The position numbers and the translations under genes were made by a program. Under the pieces are notes generated by a model, which did not search any database, was not told where the DNA came from, and saw only the letters and a program-made list of their open reading frames with translations. Positions 1 to 7,701 of a DNA stretch of 15,096 nucleotides are shown one piece after another. Source of the stretch: JAJVID01 sp035275805 (GTDB lineage Bacteria > Acidobacteriota > Blastocatellia > RBC074); contig DATEMG010000370.1 in the NCBI GenBank assembly GCA_035275805.1, forward strand, positions 1 through 15,096, written 5' to 3'. Each line of letters begins with the position of its first letter. Position 1 is the first letter of the stretch.

Positions 1-3000
1 TCGCTGCAGCGTCCGCTCAGGATCATCAGTGAGCGTCTCGGCGCCACGCTCGCCGGCCGAGGTCAGTTCCTGGTCTTTCAGGAAGAAGCTGTGCGTCGCG
101 ATATGCAGCAGTTCGGGGCTTCGAACCTGACTTAGCGCCGCCTTGGTCGCCTGGCGTTTAGTGAGCAATGTCGCGCCGGGCAATAAAACGCCCAGGGCTT
201 CGCCTTCCGCCGCCGCATCTGGCAGAGGCGGGAAATAGAGGTCTCTGACAGCGGACCGGGCCGATTCCTCCTTGACCTCTCCCTCCGACGCGTCTTTCTG
301 TTGTCTCTTCAAGCCCGCCGCTTCACCCTGACCTTCCCTCCCAAAATCCGGAGCGGCGACCACCAGCGGGCCGCCTCTGCTCTCTCTGGCCAACTGCAGT
401 CGCAACAGGTCGCGCCCGCTGGTCAGATAACTGATCGAGTAACGCTCGACCGCATACCGCCCTCTCCAATTCACCAAAGCGGCGAACGGGATGAGATTAA
501 GCGAGCCGTCCGGCGAGATCAGCAATCGGCTCACATTTCCAAGGAGCGGGCGGACCGGTTGAAAAACCTTCGCGTCAACAACGCGGGCCAGTCGCTTCAC
601 ATCCCCACGCCTCGGGTCGCGCAACGCCTTTCGGAGCGCCGCAATGGCCGTGTCGATTTCCCTCGCCTCGCCCAGTTCACGCCACTTAAGCTCTCCTCCT
701 CGGCGCAGGACATAGGCCACATAACGAGGTTGGCTAAAAAACTCGCCCCTCGTTGTTGCCTGGGCGTTGAATGGGCGATAAGAGGCGAATTCGATCAATG
801 CGGAATCGGGCGGGATGGCCGCCCGCACGGCTTCCAGCGTGACCGGCAGAAACTGGGCGCGGAACTCATCGCTTCTGCGACTGATGTCAGCTTCATTTTT
901 ATCAGCCTCATCTTCGAGCGCCTTGATCCGATCCCGATGTTGTTCGGCAGTCATTTTCTGCGGTCTGCCGAGGGCTAGCCTGGCGATGAGCGAACGGGTC
1001 TCGGTCAATCGGTCGAGCAAGGCCTGATCTTCGGCATTGAACCTGCCGCGTAGGGCGTTGAGATTTTGAGAAGTGGCGTCGAGCGCGCGTCCCTTGCGTT
1101 GCAGGATCAGAGTGGCGGCCAGGTCGCGCGCCATCGAATCATTGGGAGCATAGCGAAGGTGGAGGGAGATGGTCGAGTTGGTTTGTTCGGAGAGTGTGGC
1201 GAGATAAGCCAATCTCTGTCGTTCGGAACCGATAACGAAATTTCGGGTGAGGTTGCGTTCGCTGGCGGCGTTGGCGCGTGATTGAAACTTTACCGCCTGG
1301 ATAAGATCGCCTTTGGCCATGTAAAGCCCGGCCAGGTTGTTGAGGCCGGTGACGGTGGACGGATGATCTTTGCCCAGGGCTTTCTCCAATATGTCGAGAG
1401 CTCGCTTGAAGAGCGGTTCGGCCTCCGCATACTTTCCCTGCGTTCGATAGAGCCCAGCCAGATTGTTAAGGCTGTTGGCGGTATCGGGATGATTCTTGCC
1501 CTGCGCATTCTCGCGGATGTCGAGAGCGCGCTTGATGAGCGGCTCTGCCTCCACGTACCTCCCCTGGAAGACGTAGAGTACCGCCAGGTTGGTGAGGCTG
1601 GTGGCGGTGGCCGGATGATTTTTGCCTAGCGAATTCTCGCGGATGTCGAGAGCGCGCTTGTAGAGCGGCTCTGCCTCCAAGTACTTCCCCTGCGCCCGAT
1701 AGAGCGCCGCCAGGTTATTGAGGCTGGCGCCGGTGGACGGATGATTTTTGCCCAGCGCCTTCTCGCGCATGTCGAGAGCGCGCTTGTGGAGCGTTTCGGC
1801 CTCCAAGTACTTCCCCTGCTTATTATAGAGTTCCGCCAGGTTGTTGAGGCTGTTGGCGGTATCGGGATGATCTTTGCTCAGCGCCTTCTCTCGGATGTCG
1901 AGGGCGCGCTTGAGGAGCGGTTCGGCCTCCACGTACTTCGCCTGCAGGTAGTAGAGGTTCGCCAGGCTGCTGACGCTTTCGGCGGTGGTGAAATGATCTT
2001 TGCCCAGCGCCTTCTCACGGATGTCGAGAGCGCGTCGGTAAAGAGGTTCGGCCTCCCCGTATTTCCACTGCAAGTAATGTAGTGTTGCGAAGTCGTTGAG
2101 GCATTCGGCGGTGGCCGGATGGTCTTTGCCCAGCGCCTTCTCCCGGATTTCGAGAGCGCGCTTATAGAACGGCTCCGCCTCCACGTACTTCCCCTGTAAG
2201 GTATAGACCCCCGCCATGTTGTTGAAGCTTTGGGCGGTGGCCGGATGATCTTTGCCCAACGCCTTCTCACGGATGGCCAGCGCGCGCAGACAGAGCAGCT
2301 CTGTCTTAACGTACTCGCCTCTGCGAGAGTAAAGGGTAGCTAGCGTATCGATGGCGTCGGCGACATCACGGTGTTCATTACCCAGGAGTCTTTCGCGGAT
2401 CTCCAATGCGCGTTCAATTAACGGGAGCGCATCGTTATACTTGCCCAGATGTCGCAGATTGAGAGACTCCTCGATCTGCTTGCTAGCGTCATGCAAAGCG
2501 CGGTCAGTGTCCGTCGCGTCGCGCGCCTCCTCGATCTGAATCTCATAGCTTCCGGCGGGCGCTCTATTCTGTGTGGGCACTACAGTTAACAGGAAGACGC
2601 CCGCCACTTCGGCTACCAATGACACTTCTTCCCGCCCCTGCGTCCTGATCTCGGAGTCGGACTCTAGAATGTTCTTGCCGACTGGTCCAGACACCTCCGC
2701 CCTAATATCAATGCCGTTCTGCTTGACGACGACCTTAAGGAACTGATCGGCTTTCATCTCGACCCGATAGACATGCCGCTGCCCGCCGGCCAACTCGCTC
2801 TTGATCGGCTTGCCTGTTTCAAGCGCGCGTGCGTCCTTTTCATCGCCACCCCCACTCGCCTTATCACGTGACTGTTGAGTCGATTGCCGGGACAGGCCGA
2901 GAGATCCTCCGATAGCCTTGTTAGAGGGAATGGTGGCTTCCAGACTGAGGAACAGTAAAAGTATCGAGGGACTGACCAATGCTTGATATGCGTTCCGCCT

Positions 3001-3045
3001 GCGCCGAAGGCCTAAAGCCGAGCGCCATCTGTTCCGTCGAGTCAT
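1..3045 (-). CDS. TPR-CHAT protein, caspase-like (3' end truncated by window)
   Basis: An open frame runs without a stop from ATG 3045 to the left edge (1015 residues visible). Residues 1-22 are very basic and are followed by a hydrophobic stretch (about 21-38), so export or membrane anchoring is likely. Residues about 75-178 resemble the small beta domain (pre-peptidase C-terminal-like) common at the front of such proteins. Residues 220-597 are nine consecutive 42-residue kinesin-light-chain-type TPR units (typical core GKDHPATAxSLNNLAxLY). After a helical linker, about 700-1015 form a CHAT domain with the core LLISPDGSLNLIPFAAL (841-857) and the catalytic-histidine motif HIATHSFF (His985). 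The CHAT cysteine would lie just beyond the window edge and cannot be checked. A strong Shine-Dalgarno site fixes the start. It is the last gene of the sigma/anti-sigma unit, 63 bases after the anti-sigma gene. The substrate is unknown; proteolysis is inferred from the fold. Confidence 0.9.
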   Translation of the reverse strand, partial: MTRRNRWRSALGLRRRRNAYQALVSPSILLLFLSLEATIPSNKAIGGSLGLSRQSTQQSRDKASGGGDEKDARALETGKPIKSELAGGQRHVYRVEMKADQFLKVVVKQNGIDIRAEVSGPVGKNILESDSEIRTQGREEVSLVAEVAGVFLLTVVPTQNRAPAGSYEIQIEEARDATDTDRALHDASKQIEESLNLRHLGKYNDALPLIERALEIRERLLGNEHRDVADAIDTLATLYSRRGEYVKTELLCLRALAIREKALGKDHPATAQSFNNMAGVYTLQGKYVEAEPFYKRALEIREKALGKDHPATAECLNDFATLHYLQWKYGEAEPLYRRALDIREKALGKDHFTTAESVSSLANLYYLQAKYVEAEPLLKRALDIREKALSKDHPDTANSLNNLAELYNKQGKYLEAETLHKRALDMREKALGKNHPSTGASLNNLAALYRAQGKYLEAEPLYKRALDIRENSLGKNHPATATSLTNLAVLYVFQGRYVEAEPLIKRALDIRENAQGKNHPDTANSLNNLAGLYRTQGKYAEAEPLFKRALDILEKALGKDHPSTVTGLNNLAGLYMAKGDLIQAVKFQSRANAASERNLTRNFVIGSERQRLAYLATLSEQTNSTISLHLRYAPNDSMARDLAATLILQRKGRALDATSQNLNALRGRFNAEDQALLDRLTETRSLIARLALGRPQKMTAEQHRDRIKALEDEADKNEADISRRSDEFRAQFLPVTLEAVRAAIPPDSALIEFASYRPFNAQATTRGEFFSQPRYVAYVLRRGGELKWRELGEAREIDTAIAALRKALRDPRRGDVKRLARVVDAKVFQPVRPLLGNVSRLLISPDGSLNLIPFAALVNWRGRYAVERYSISYLTSGRDLLRLQLARESRGGPLVVAAPDFGREGQGEAAGLKRQQKDASEGEVKEESARSAVRDLYFPPLPDAAAEGEALGVLLPGATLLTKRQATKAALSQVRSPELLHIATHSFFLKDQELTSAGERGAETLTDDPERTLQR
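1255..2388 (-). repeat. Nine tandem 126-bp units encoding TPR repeats
   Basis: The CHAT gene contains nine in-register 126-bp units (42 codons each). The DNA of the middle units is strikingly similar: the segment encoding the end of one repeat and start of the next (RALDIREKALGKDHP) recurs with few base changes. The outer units (first and last) are more diverged. This is consistent with recent unit duplication or gene conversion within an otherwise older TPR domain. Confidence 0.9.
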
Positions 3046-3049
3046 GGGT

Positions 3050-3056
3050 CCTCCTC
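3050..3056 (-). promoter_or_regulatory. Shine-Dalgarno site of the TPR-CHAT gene
   Basis: GAGGAGG on the minus strand lies 4 bases before ATG 3045. It is the strongest ribosome-binding site of the left-hand unit and fixes the start of the CHAT gene. Confidence 0.85.
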
Positions 3057-3108
3057 AAGTGTTATTAAGCCTCATTCCAAGTAGCGATAAGCCGGGGCCA
3101 TGAAATCC

Positions 3109-4128
3109 TTAGTGGCGACTCGCAGTCACCTGGAAATAATAGCTCTCGAGTTCCTCATAACCTTTTCCTCCGGCAGTCAGCGCGTCGAGCGTGAGCATGA
3201 AATCCTGCGCCCCCGCCGCTTTGAAACGATCGGCCGGCGCCCTGACGATGACGTATCGAGCGGAGTTGCGCCGCCGCAGCTTGATTCCTTCCTGCGTCCA
3301 AATCTCCCTGTCTCCATCAACGGCCTTCACGACTACGCGATAAGAGCGGGGGGGTGTCGATTCCCGATCTTCCAACTCGACCCGCAGCTCTACGAATCTT
3401 GTGCTGGGGTATATAACCGCCCTATCCGGCTTGATGATGCTTCTGATGCCCGGCGTCAGCGCAAGGAAAACGATTTGATTTTTCGGCGCTTGAGAGTTGG
3501 TCTGCTCCCGCGATGATCGGTTCAACTGGCTATAGAGATTTTCAAGTTTCTCTCGCAGTTCGACGCTTTGTTTGCGTTCTTCAGCCAATTGTTCGCGCTC
3601 ATGAACCAGCCGTCGCTCTGATTCTTCCGCACGTCGCTCGATCGCCACGAGTTCCTCGCTGACCGTGGCGAACTGTCCCCGCAGCCTCAGTAGCTCGATG
3701 ACGAGACCCGCCACCACCAGAGACAAGAGAGCCGCCGCGGCGCCGAAAACCGGCGCCGGTCGCCAATTCGCGAGCGACCAGGGATGCAAGAGTGATGGAA
3801 AACCCTTACTCCCAATATTGCCGTCAGTGGCGGTCTTCGTTGAAGATCTTGGTGAGCACATCTGGACCAAATCTCTGGCGGCCTCGATTCTCGCGCGGCG
3901 CTGATCGGAGGCGAGATAGTGACGCTCGAATCGACTACGCTCGCGGCCGGAAAGATCCCCCTTAACGTAGTTCTCGATCAGTTCTTCTTCCAGGGCTTGG
4001 ACCTGCTCAAACAAACTTCCGTCGCTTAAGTAAGCCTCTTCGAAGCGCGCCTGATCATGCGCCGACAGCTCATTAAGAAGGTATCTTATTATTTTCTGGT
4101 CACTTCCAGATGTTTGGTTCATCCTCAA
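3109..4128 (-). CDS. Anti-sigma-factor-like single-pass membrane protein
   Basis: The protein has about 337-339 residues. The N-terminal 90 residues are helical and charged (LLNELSAHDQARFEEAYLSD), like the cytoplasmic domain of anti-sigma proteins, but no HxxxCxxC zinc motif is visible. A single membrane segment lies at about 126-147. It is followed by a probable coiled coil (about 152-205, rich in E, R, L and Q) and a beta-rich C-terminal domain (about 217-339) predicted to be periplasmic. The start is uncertain. TTG 4128 has GAAAGG 6 bases upstream, whereas ATG 4122 lies only 6 bases further in and has that same site at 12 bases. It is downstream of the sigma factor (93-base gap) and upstream of the CHAT gene. 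The role as sigma-factor inhibitor and envelope sensor is inferred from position and topology; I do not recognise a named family. Confidence 0.75.
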   Translation of the reverse strand: MRMNQTSGSDQKIIRYLLNELSAHDQARFEEAYLSDGSLFEQVQALEEELIENYVKGDLSGRERSRFERHYLASDQRRARIEAARDLVQMCSPRSSTKTATDGNIGSKGFPSLLHPWSLANWRPAPVFGAAAALLSLVVAGLVIELLRLRGQFATVSEELVAIERRAEESERRLVHEREQLAEERKQSVELREKLENLYSQLNRSSREQTNSQAPKNQIVFLALTPGIRSIIKPDRAVIYPSTRFVELRVELEDRESTPPRSYRVVVKAVDGDREIWTQEGIKLRRRNSARYVIVRAPADRFKAAGAQDFMLTLDALTAGGKGYEELESYYFQVTASRH

Positions 4129-4139
4129 ATAAGACCTTT

Positions 4140-4151
4140 CACCATATAGTG
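4140..4151. promoter_or_regulatory. 12-bp near-palindrome in the sigma/anti-sigma gap
   Basis: CACCATATAGTG (plus strand) is a dyad with one mismatched pair. It lies 12 bases upstream of the first candidate start of the anti-sigma-like gene. On the minus strand it is preceded by a GTGTCGCCCGCC stretch. It could be an operator or part of an internal promoter for the two downstream genes; no direct evidence. Confidence 0.25.
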
Positions 4152-4221
4152 GCGGGCGACACAGGAAAATTTCTCAACAAAAATATTGGCTCGCGGCCCC
4201 CCACGTCAGAACCCAGGTCCT

Positions 4222-4767
4222 TTACGAACCGCTAATGCACTTCTCGCGACACTCATGAAGCTTCGTTCTAATGCGGAAAGTCCTGATTCTGAGCGCGTTC
4301 ATCGTCAGTCCCAGAGCCCGGGCCACCTCCTCCTTGCCTTTCTTGTCAAGCGTGCAGTTTTTGACAATTAAATCCCGCTCTTCGGACGGGAGCTCATGTA
4401 GACATTTTTCCATGCACTGCAGGCGACGTTCGTCAAATTCCCGATCAGACCGCGGCGAAGACAACCGCTGATCGAGTTGATCCCAATCTCTTTTTGGGTC
4501 TCTCCAGTGCTCCAGCAGCACAAGGCGCGCCACGCCGTAGGAAAACTTGAACAGGTCCTCAATCTCGAGGCCTTCTTCCATCTTTCGGGCTATGCGGTTG
4601 ATGGTCTCGTCGGTGAGTTCGGCGGGGGTCCGGCAGCCCTTCCGTTCGAAGAAATACATCAATCTAGCGCGTAGCTTTTCGTATTCTTCACCTGCGAGCA
4701 CAGGATCGGTATTGAGTCGCGCGAGCAACCGAAAGAATGACTCTTCGCTCAAATCCAGGATTTTCAT
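4222..4767 (-). CDS. ECF-like RNA polymerase sigma factor
   Basis: This is a sigma-70-family factor of 181 residues containing only regions 2 and 4, as in ECF factors. Region 2 covers about 22-95 (ELTDETINRIARK, then YGVARLVLLEHWRDPKR, the core-binding and -10-recognition part). Region 4 covers about 115-172, with a helix-turn-helix at KEEVARALGLTMNALRIRTF. I chose ATG 4767. The longer frame from ATG 4809 adds 14 residues that do not look like the family, whose proteins usually begin a few residues before the ESFxxLLxxL motif, and it runs through an AT-rich stretch (about 4789-4804) that may be promoter. No clear Shine-Dalgarno precedes either start. It is first in the unit with the anti-sigma-like and CHAT genes and presumably directs their expression and its own; this is inferred. 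Confidence 0.85.
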   Translation of the reverse strand: MKILDLSEESFFRLLARLNTDPVLAGEEYEKLRARLMYFFERKGCRTPAELTDETINRIARKMEEGLEIEDLFKFSYGVARLVLLEHWRDPKRDWDQLDQRLSSPRSDREFDERRLQCMEKCLHELPSEERDLIVKNCTLDKKGKEEVARALGLTMNALRIRTFRIRTKLHECREKCISGS

Positions 4768-5004
4768 TCGGGATTCTAGAGAAGGGGGAACGATAAAATA
4801 ATTACACATTCAACGACGACTATCTGCGGCAATCCGACAATGGTGAGAGTGGGCGCCGCGGGCCATTAAGATAGTCCTCGAACTCAAGGAGGCGCAAAAG
4901 GCCAGATGTGATTTATGCCAGAGTTTTAACTTACGATCAACAGGAACCGAGGATGAATCGTCAAGGCCGTGTGGGGCTTTCAGTTTCTAAGATTGTAATT
5001 GTAA

Positions 5005-5033
5005 TTGACACCCCGCGCCTCATCGTATAGATT
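5005..5033 (+). promoter_or_regulatory. Candidate sigma-70 promoter of the OmpA gene
   Basis: A perfect -35 TTGACA (5005-5010) is followed after 17 bases by TAGATT (5028-5033), a 4/6 match to the -10 consensus. TATAGA (5026-5031) at 15 bases is an alternative. It is the best promoter-like pair in the divergent region. Confidence 0.45.
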
Positions 5034-5214
5034 CTGGCCCGAAGTCTACCCCTGTCTTCACTCGATCAGTTGCGCAATCATTTTGTCAGCCCAGCGCAAT
5101 GTTAGATTGGCAGGTATGTCCTCGACGATTTGCGGATATGTAAATGGATGAGATGACGCCCCTCAGTTCTCCATACGGACTTTACAACATTGAAAATAAA
5201 TATCACCCAGTCCT

Positions 5215-5220
5215 GGAGGG
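5215..5220 (+). promoter_or_regulatory. Shine-Dalgarno site that decides the OmpA start
   Basis: GGAGGG lies 4 bases before ATG 5225, directly followed by a signal peptide. The same frame is open from ATG 5144, but that start lacks a ribosome site and would bury the signal peptide behind 27 residues. Confidence 0.8.
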
Positions 5221-5224
5221 ATAT

Positions 5225-7525
5225 ATGAGTTTTACGAGTAGAGCGCTCGGTCTGATACTCACGCTACTGCTCATTGGAGTCGTTGCCCAATCGCAGACCC
5301 CGCGCTCAGCAGAAGATCCCCGGAACCCTGCCCCGACAGTCACTGGAGGCACCGGGCTTTTTACCGTCTATGACGCCCAGACCTTGCGTAAGGGCGAGTT
5401 CAACATCGGATTCTTCGCCAATCACTATCATCGTGATCCTGGCGACCTCACATGGCAGGTCTACCCCGTCAACTTTCAGATAGGGTTCAGCGATCATTTA
5501 GAAGTCTTCGGTTATTTTGAAGCGCAGCGAGTGGTCACTTCAGGTTCGCCCAACCTTCTCAGCGGCTTCTTTTTTCCGGACGTGAGGACACCGGGGGTAC
5601 CCGTCGGGCGCGTTGTCATCATTCCAGGAACGAACACTGTCACGCGCACAACAGCCGACCCTTGCGGCAATGGCGGGTTTTTAGGCCCATGCGCCGGCCC
5701 GAACAGAGGCCCGTTCGTTGCGCGTCCGGGCGGTAACGATACCGCCGTTTACCCGGGCTTGGGCGCGCCCGTAGGCGGCATTCTGCCGGCGATCCCGCCC
5801 GGTAACCGGCCCAATTATTACCCCCTCGCTCCTTTCCTGTCGCGTCGCGCCGATCACCATGTCGGCGACGTATGGATCGGCGGCAAGGTTCGATTGACCG
5901 GCCCAGAGAATTCTTTCGGGTTTGCGCTCATTCCGCTGTTCAAGATTCCGACGACGACGGACCTTAACACCGGCCTCCAGCGCGGCCGCGGCACTGGCGC
6001 TTTCGATTACGGCGTGGTCGCGGCATTCGACGGCCGCCTTGACAGGTACATCAACCTCAGCGCCAACGTCGGATTCATCAAGAAGGGCGACCCGGAGGCC
6101 GATGACATGAACTTCGGCCCTCTGTGTGTCGGTTGCGGAGTCATTCAGGGCTTCGGATCGAGCGAACGCTCGCTCGATTTGCCGAACGAGCTTCGCACCG
6201 GCGTCGGAATTGATTTCCCGCTGAGCCAGTACCTGCAACTGATCGCAGAGGTCAACTCGACCATATTTGTAGGTTCGCGCACGCCGACCCTGATCGAAAA
6301 CGATCCCCTCAATCTGGTGGCGGGGGCGCGCATTTTCCCGGCGCGATGGTTCGGGATCAGCGGCGCCTACCAGCGCCACGTCAATTGGAGGAAACGCCAG
6401 GATTTGGTTCACGGTCCGGACGGGTTTATCTTCGGAATTTCACTGGGCCACTTGAACAGTCGCGGGGAGCCGCCTCCGCCTCCGCCTCCGCCGAATGCGC
6501 CGCCTGTCGTGGCTCTCACCGTCGGCTCCGTCACTCCGGGTTCGACGGACCTGCTGCGCGCGTCGGCCAGCACGGTTTGCGCGGGCGACAAGGTGGCGCT
6601 CGCCGCCGCGGCCAACGATCCTAACGGCGACGCGTTGCTCTTTTCGTGGAAGAGCTCCGGCGGGAACATTATCGGCCAGGGCGCGAACACCCAATTCGAC
6701 ACTGCCGGACTCAATCCGGGCGAATACACGGTGACGGTCGAAGTCAGCGACGGGCGCGGCGGGGTCGCTGCAGATTCCAAGACGATTCGCGTCGAGGCAT
6801 GCCCGCCGATAACCGTATGCTTCGGCACGAACCTCAATGTTACCGCCGTCCCGGCCTCCGCCGAGGCGGGCGAGAAGATCAACCTCTCGACCACCGGCGT
6901 GAGCGGCGGACGCAACTTCGGCGCGGTCCGGTACCAATGGAGGGTGACAGCCGGAACCGTCAGCGGCAGCGGTCTGACGGCCGTGCTCGATACGACCGGC
7001 GCCTCTACGGGCTCGACAATCGAAGTAACGGTCACCGCGACTTCCGAAGCCGGCGGTTGCTCGGCCAGTGGCTCGACTCGCGTCAACGTAAGGGTGCCGC
7101 CGCCGCCGCCGCCGCCGCCCACGGCCAGCGAGATCGGCCAGTGTACGACCTTCAAGCGTAACAACGCTCGCGTAGACAACGCTTGCAAGGAGATCCTGCA
7201 GAACCGCGTGGTTCCCGCATTGCAGGCTGACCCGACCGCAAGGCTCGTGATCGACGGTTATCGCGCCGATATGGAGCGTCCGGCCAGCATGGACCTGCAG
7301 CGCGCCAAGAACGTCCGCGACCGTCTGGCAGACGGTAGCCTCAACGTCCAGATCGACGTCAACCGCATCTCCGTGCGTCCTGGCGGCGTTTCTGTAGACG
7401 GCACTCAGGTGAAGATCTTCTTCGTCCCGAGCGGGGCCGCTGACCCTTCAGGACCATCCGCGGTGGACCCCGGGCCCGTCACCCCGGAGAAGAAGGCCGC
7501 CCCTCAACCCAGAGGACGCCGTTAA
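5225..7525 (+). CDS. OmpA-family outer-membrane protein with PKD/Ig-like domains
   Basis: The protein has 766 residues. Residues 1-23 are a signal peptide (hydrophobic LGLILTLLLIGVVA, probable cleavage near AQS/Q). Residues about 40-414 are rich in alternating and aromatic segments with glycine loops, suggesting a beta-barrel. An eight-proline run (416-423) leads to a PKD-like domain (about 425-527, with NDPNGDALLFSW and GEYTVTVEVSDGRGG), then a second Ig-like domain (about 528-624). A second eight-proline run (625-632) leads to an OmpA-like peptidoglycan-binding domain (about 637-735; FKRNNARVDNACKEIL, LQRAKNVRDRL). The arginine of the LQRAKNV motif matches the family's diaminopimelate-binding arginine. 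The usual aspartate after GY(T) appears shifted by one (GYRAD). Several cysteines in the periplasmic half may form disulphides. The likely role is tethering the outer membrane to peptidoglycan. The gene is monocistronic, followed by terminators. Confidence 0.85.
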   Translation: MSFTSRALGLILTLLLIGVVAQSQTPRSAEDPRNPAPTVTGGTGLFTVYDAQTLRKGEFNIGFFANHYHRDPGDLTWQVYPVNFQIGFSDHLEVFGYFEAQRVVTSGSPNLLSGFFFPDVRTPGVPVGRVVIIPGTNTVTRTTADPCGNGGFLGPCAGPNRGPFVARPGGNDTAVYPGLGAPVGGILPAIPPGNRPNYYPLAPFLSRRADHHVGDVWIGGKVRLTGPENSFGFALIPLFKIPTTTDLNTGLQRGRGTGAFDYGVVAAFDGRLDRYINLSANVGFIKKGDPEADDMNFGPLCVGCGVIQGFGSSERSLDLPNELRTGVGIDFPLSQYLQLIAEVNSTIFVGSRTPTLIENDPLNLVAGARIFPARWFGISGAYQRHVNWRKRQDLVHGPDGFIFGISLGHLNSRGEPPPPPPPPNAPPVVALTVGSVTPGSTDLLRASASTVCAGDKVALAAAANDPNGDALLFSWKSSGGNIIGQGANTQFDTAGLNPGEYTVTVEVSDGRGGVAADSKTIRVEACPPITVCFGTNLNVTAVPASAEAGEKINLSTTGVSGGRNFGAVRYQWRVTAGTVSGSGLTAVLDTTGASTGSTIEVTVTATSEAGGCSASGSTRVNVRVPPPPPPPPTASEIGQCTTFKRNNARVDNACKEILQNRVVPALQADPTARLVIDGYRADMERPASMDLQRAKNVRDRLADGSLNVQIDVNRISVRPGGVSVDGTQVKIFFVPSGAADPSGPSAVDPGPVTPEKKAAPQPRGRR

Positions 7526-7540
7526 ATTGAAAATCAGAGT

Positions 7541-7562
7541 GGGACAGGCTAAAGTCTGTCCC
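7541..7562 (+). terminator. Stem-loop after the OmpA gene
   Basis: GGGACAG (7541-7547) pairs perfectly with CTGTCCC (7556-7562) around an 8-base loop, followed by a weak T-run (TCTTTT). It starts 15 bases after the stop. It may be a weak terminator or 3'-end stabiliser upstream of the stronger hairpin. Confidence 0.5.
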
Positions 7563-7587
7563 TCTTTTGGTTGTTCCGATGAAGGGA

Positions 7588-7618
7588 GGCAGGCGTTTTT
7601 TTACCGCCTGCCTTTTTT
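7588..7618 (+). terminator. Rho-independent terminator of the OmpA gene
   Basis: GGCAGGCG (7588-7595) pairs perfectly with CGCCTGCC (7605-7612), with a T-rich 9-base loop and six T residues straight after (7613-7618). This is a canonical intrinsic terminator ending the OmpA transcript before the next plus-strand operon. Confidence 0.92.
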
Positions 7619-7701
7619 ACATTAAGCGCAACATTGAGCCGCTGATAATGTACCGCGCGCGTACTCTGATTTAGTGCGAGATTTCATACAGCTTTAATTA
7701 G

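Larger units (their letters stand above)
4768..5224. other. Divergent intergenic region, sigma factor / OmpA gene
   Basis: These 457 bases lie between the divergent sigma-factor and OmpA-protein starts. No convincing gene is present. The sigma-proximal end has an AT-rich stretch (about 4789-4804) compatible with a promoter on the minus strand, though no good -35/-10 pair could be assigned. The OmpA side holds a candidate sigma-70 promoter (5005-5033), which leaves a leader of roughly 185 bases. No riboswitch fold or RNA gene was recognised. Confidence 0.7.

Noticed and set aside
1255..2388. Regular 126-bp repeats suggesting a CRISPR array or satellite
   Set aside because: The period is 42 codons in one open frame and encodes TPR helices; there are no unique spacers between identical short repeats.
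301..2539. Plus-strand (and other-frame) open frames over the CHAT gene
   Set aside because: They are opposite-strand shadows of the TPR-CHAT gene, with arginine/serine-rich or repeat-derived low-complexity translations and no ribosome sites.
4768..4809. N-terminal extension of the sigma factor from ATG 4809
   Set aside because: The added residues do not fit the family, and the DNA is AT-rich like a promoter; ATG 4767 gives the usual length.
4953..5030. 25-codon open frame starting MNRQGRVGLS
   Set aside because: It is very short, lacks a properly spaced ribosome site, and overlaps the candidate promoter of the OmpA gene.
5144..5224. Upstream in-frame ATG for the OmpA protein
   Set aside because: It has no ribosome site and would put 27 polar residues ahead of a normal signal peptide; ATG 5225 has GGAGGG at good spacing.
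5681..7188. Long minus-strand open frames within the OmpA gene
   Set aside because: They are antisense to a gene with a clear signal peptide and domains; their translations are low-complexity, with glycine runs opposite the proline codons.
7644..7649. GATAAT as a -10 box for the Agl23-like gene
   Set aside because: No -35-like element lies at suitable spacing, so I could not support a promoter here.
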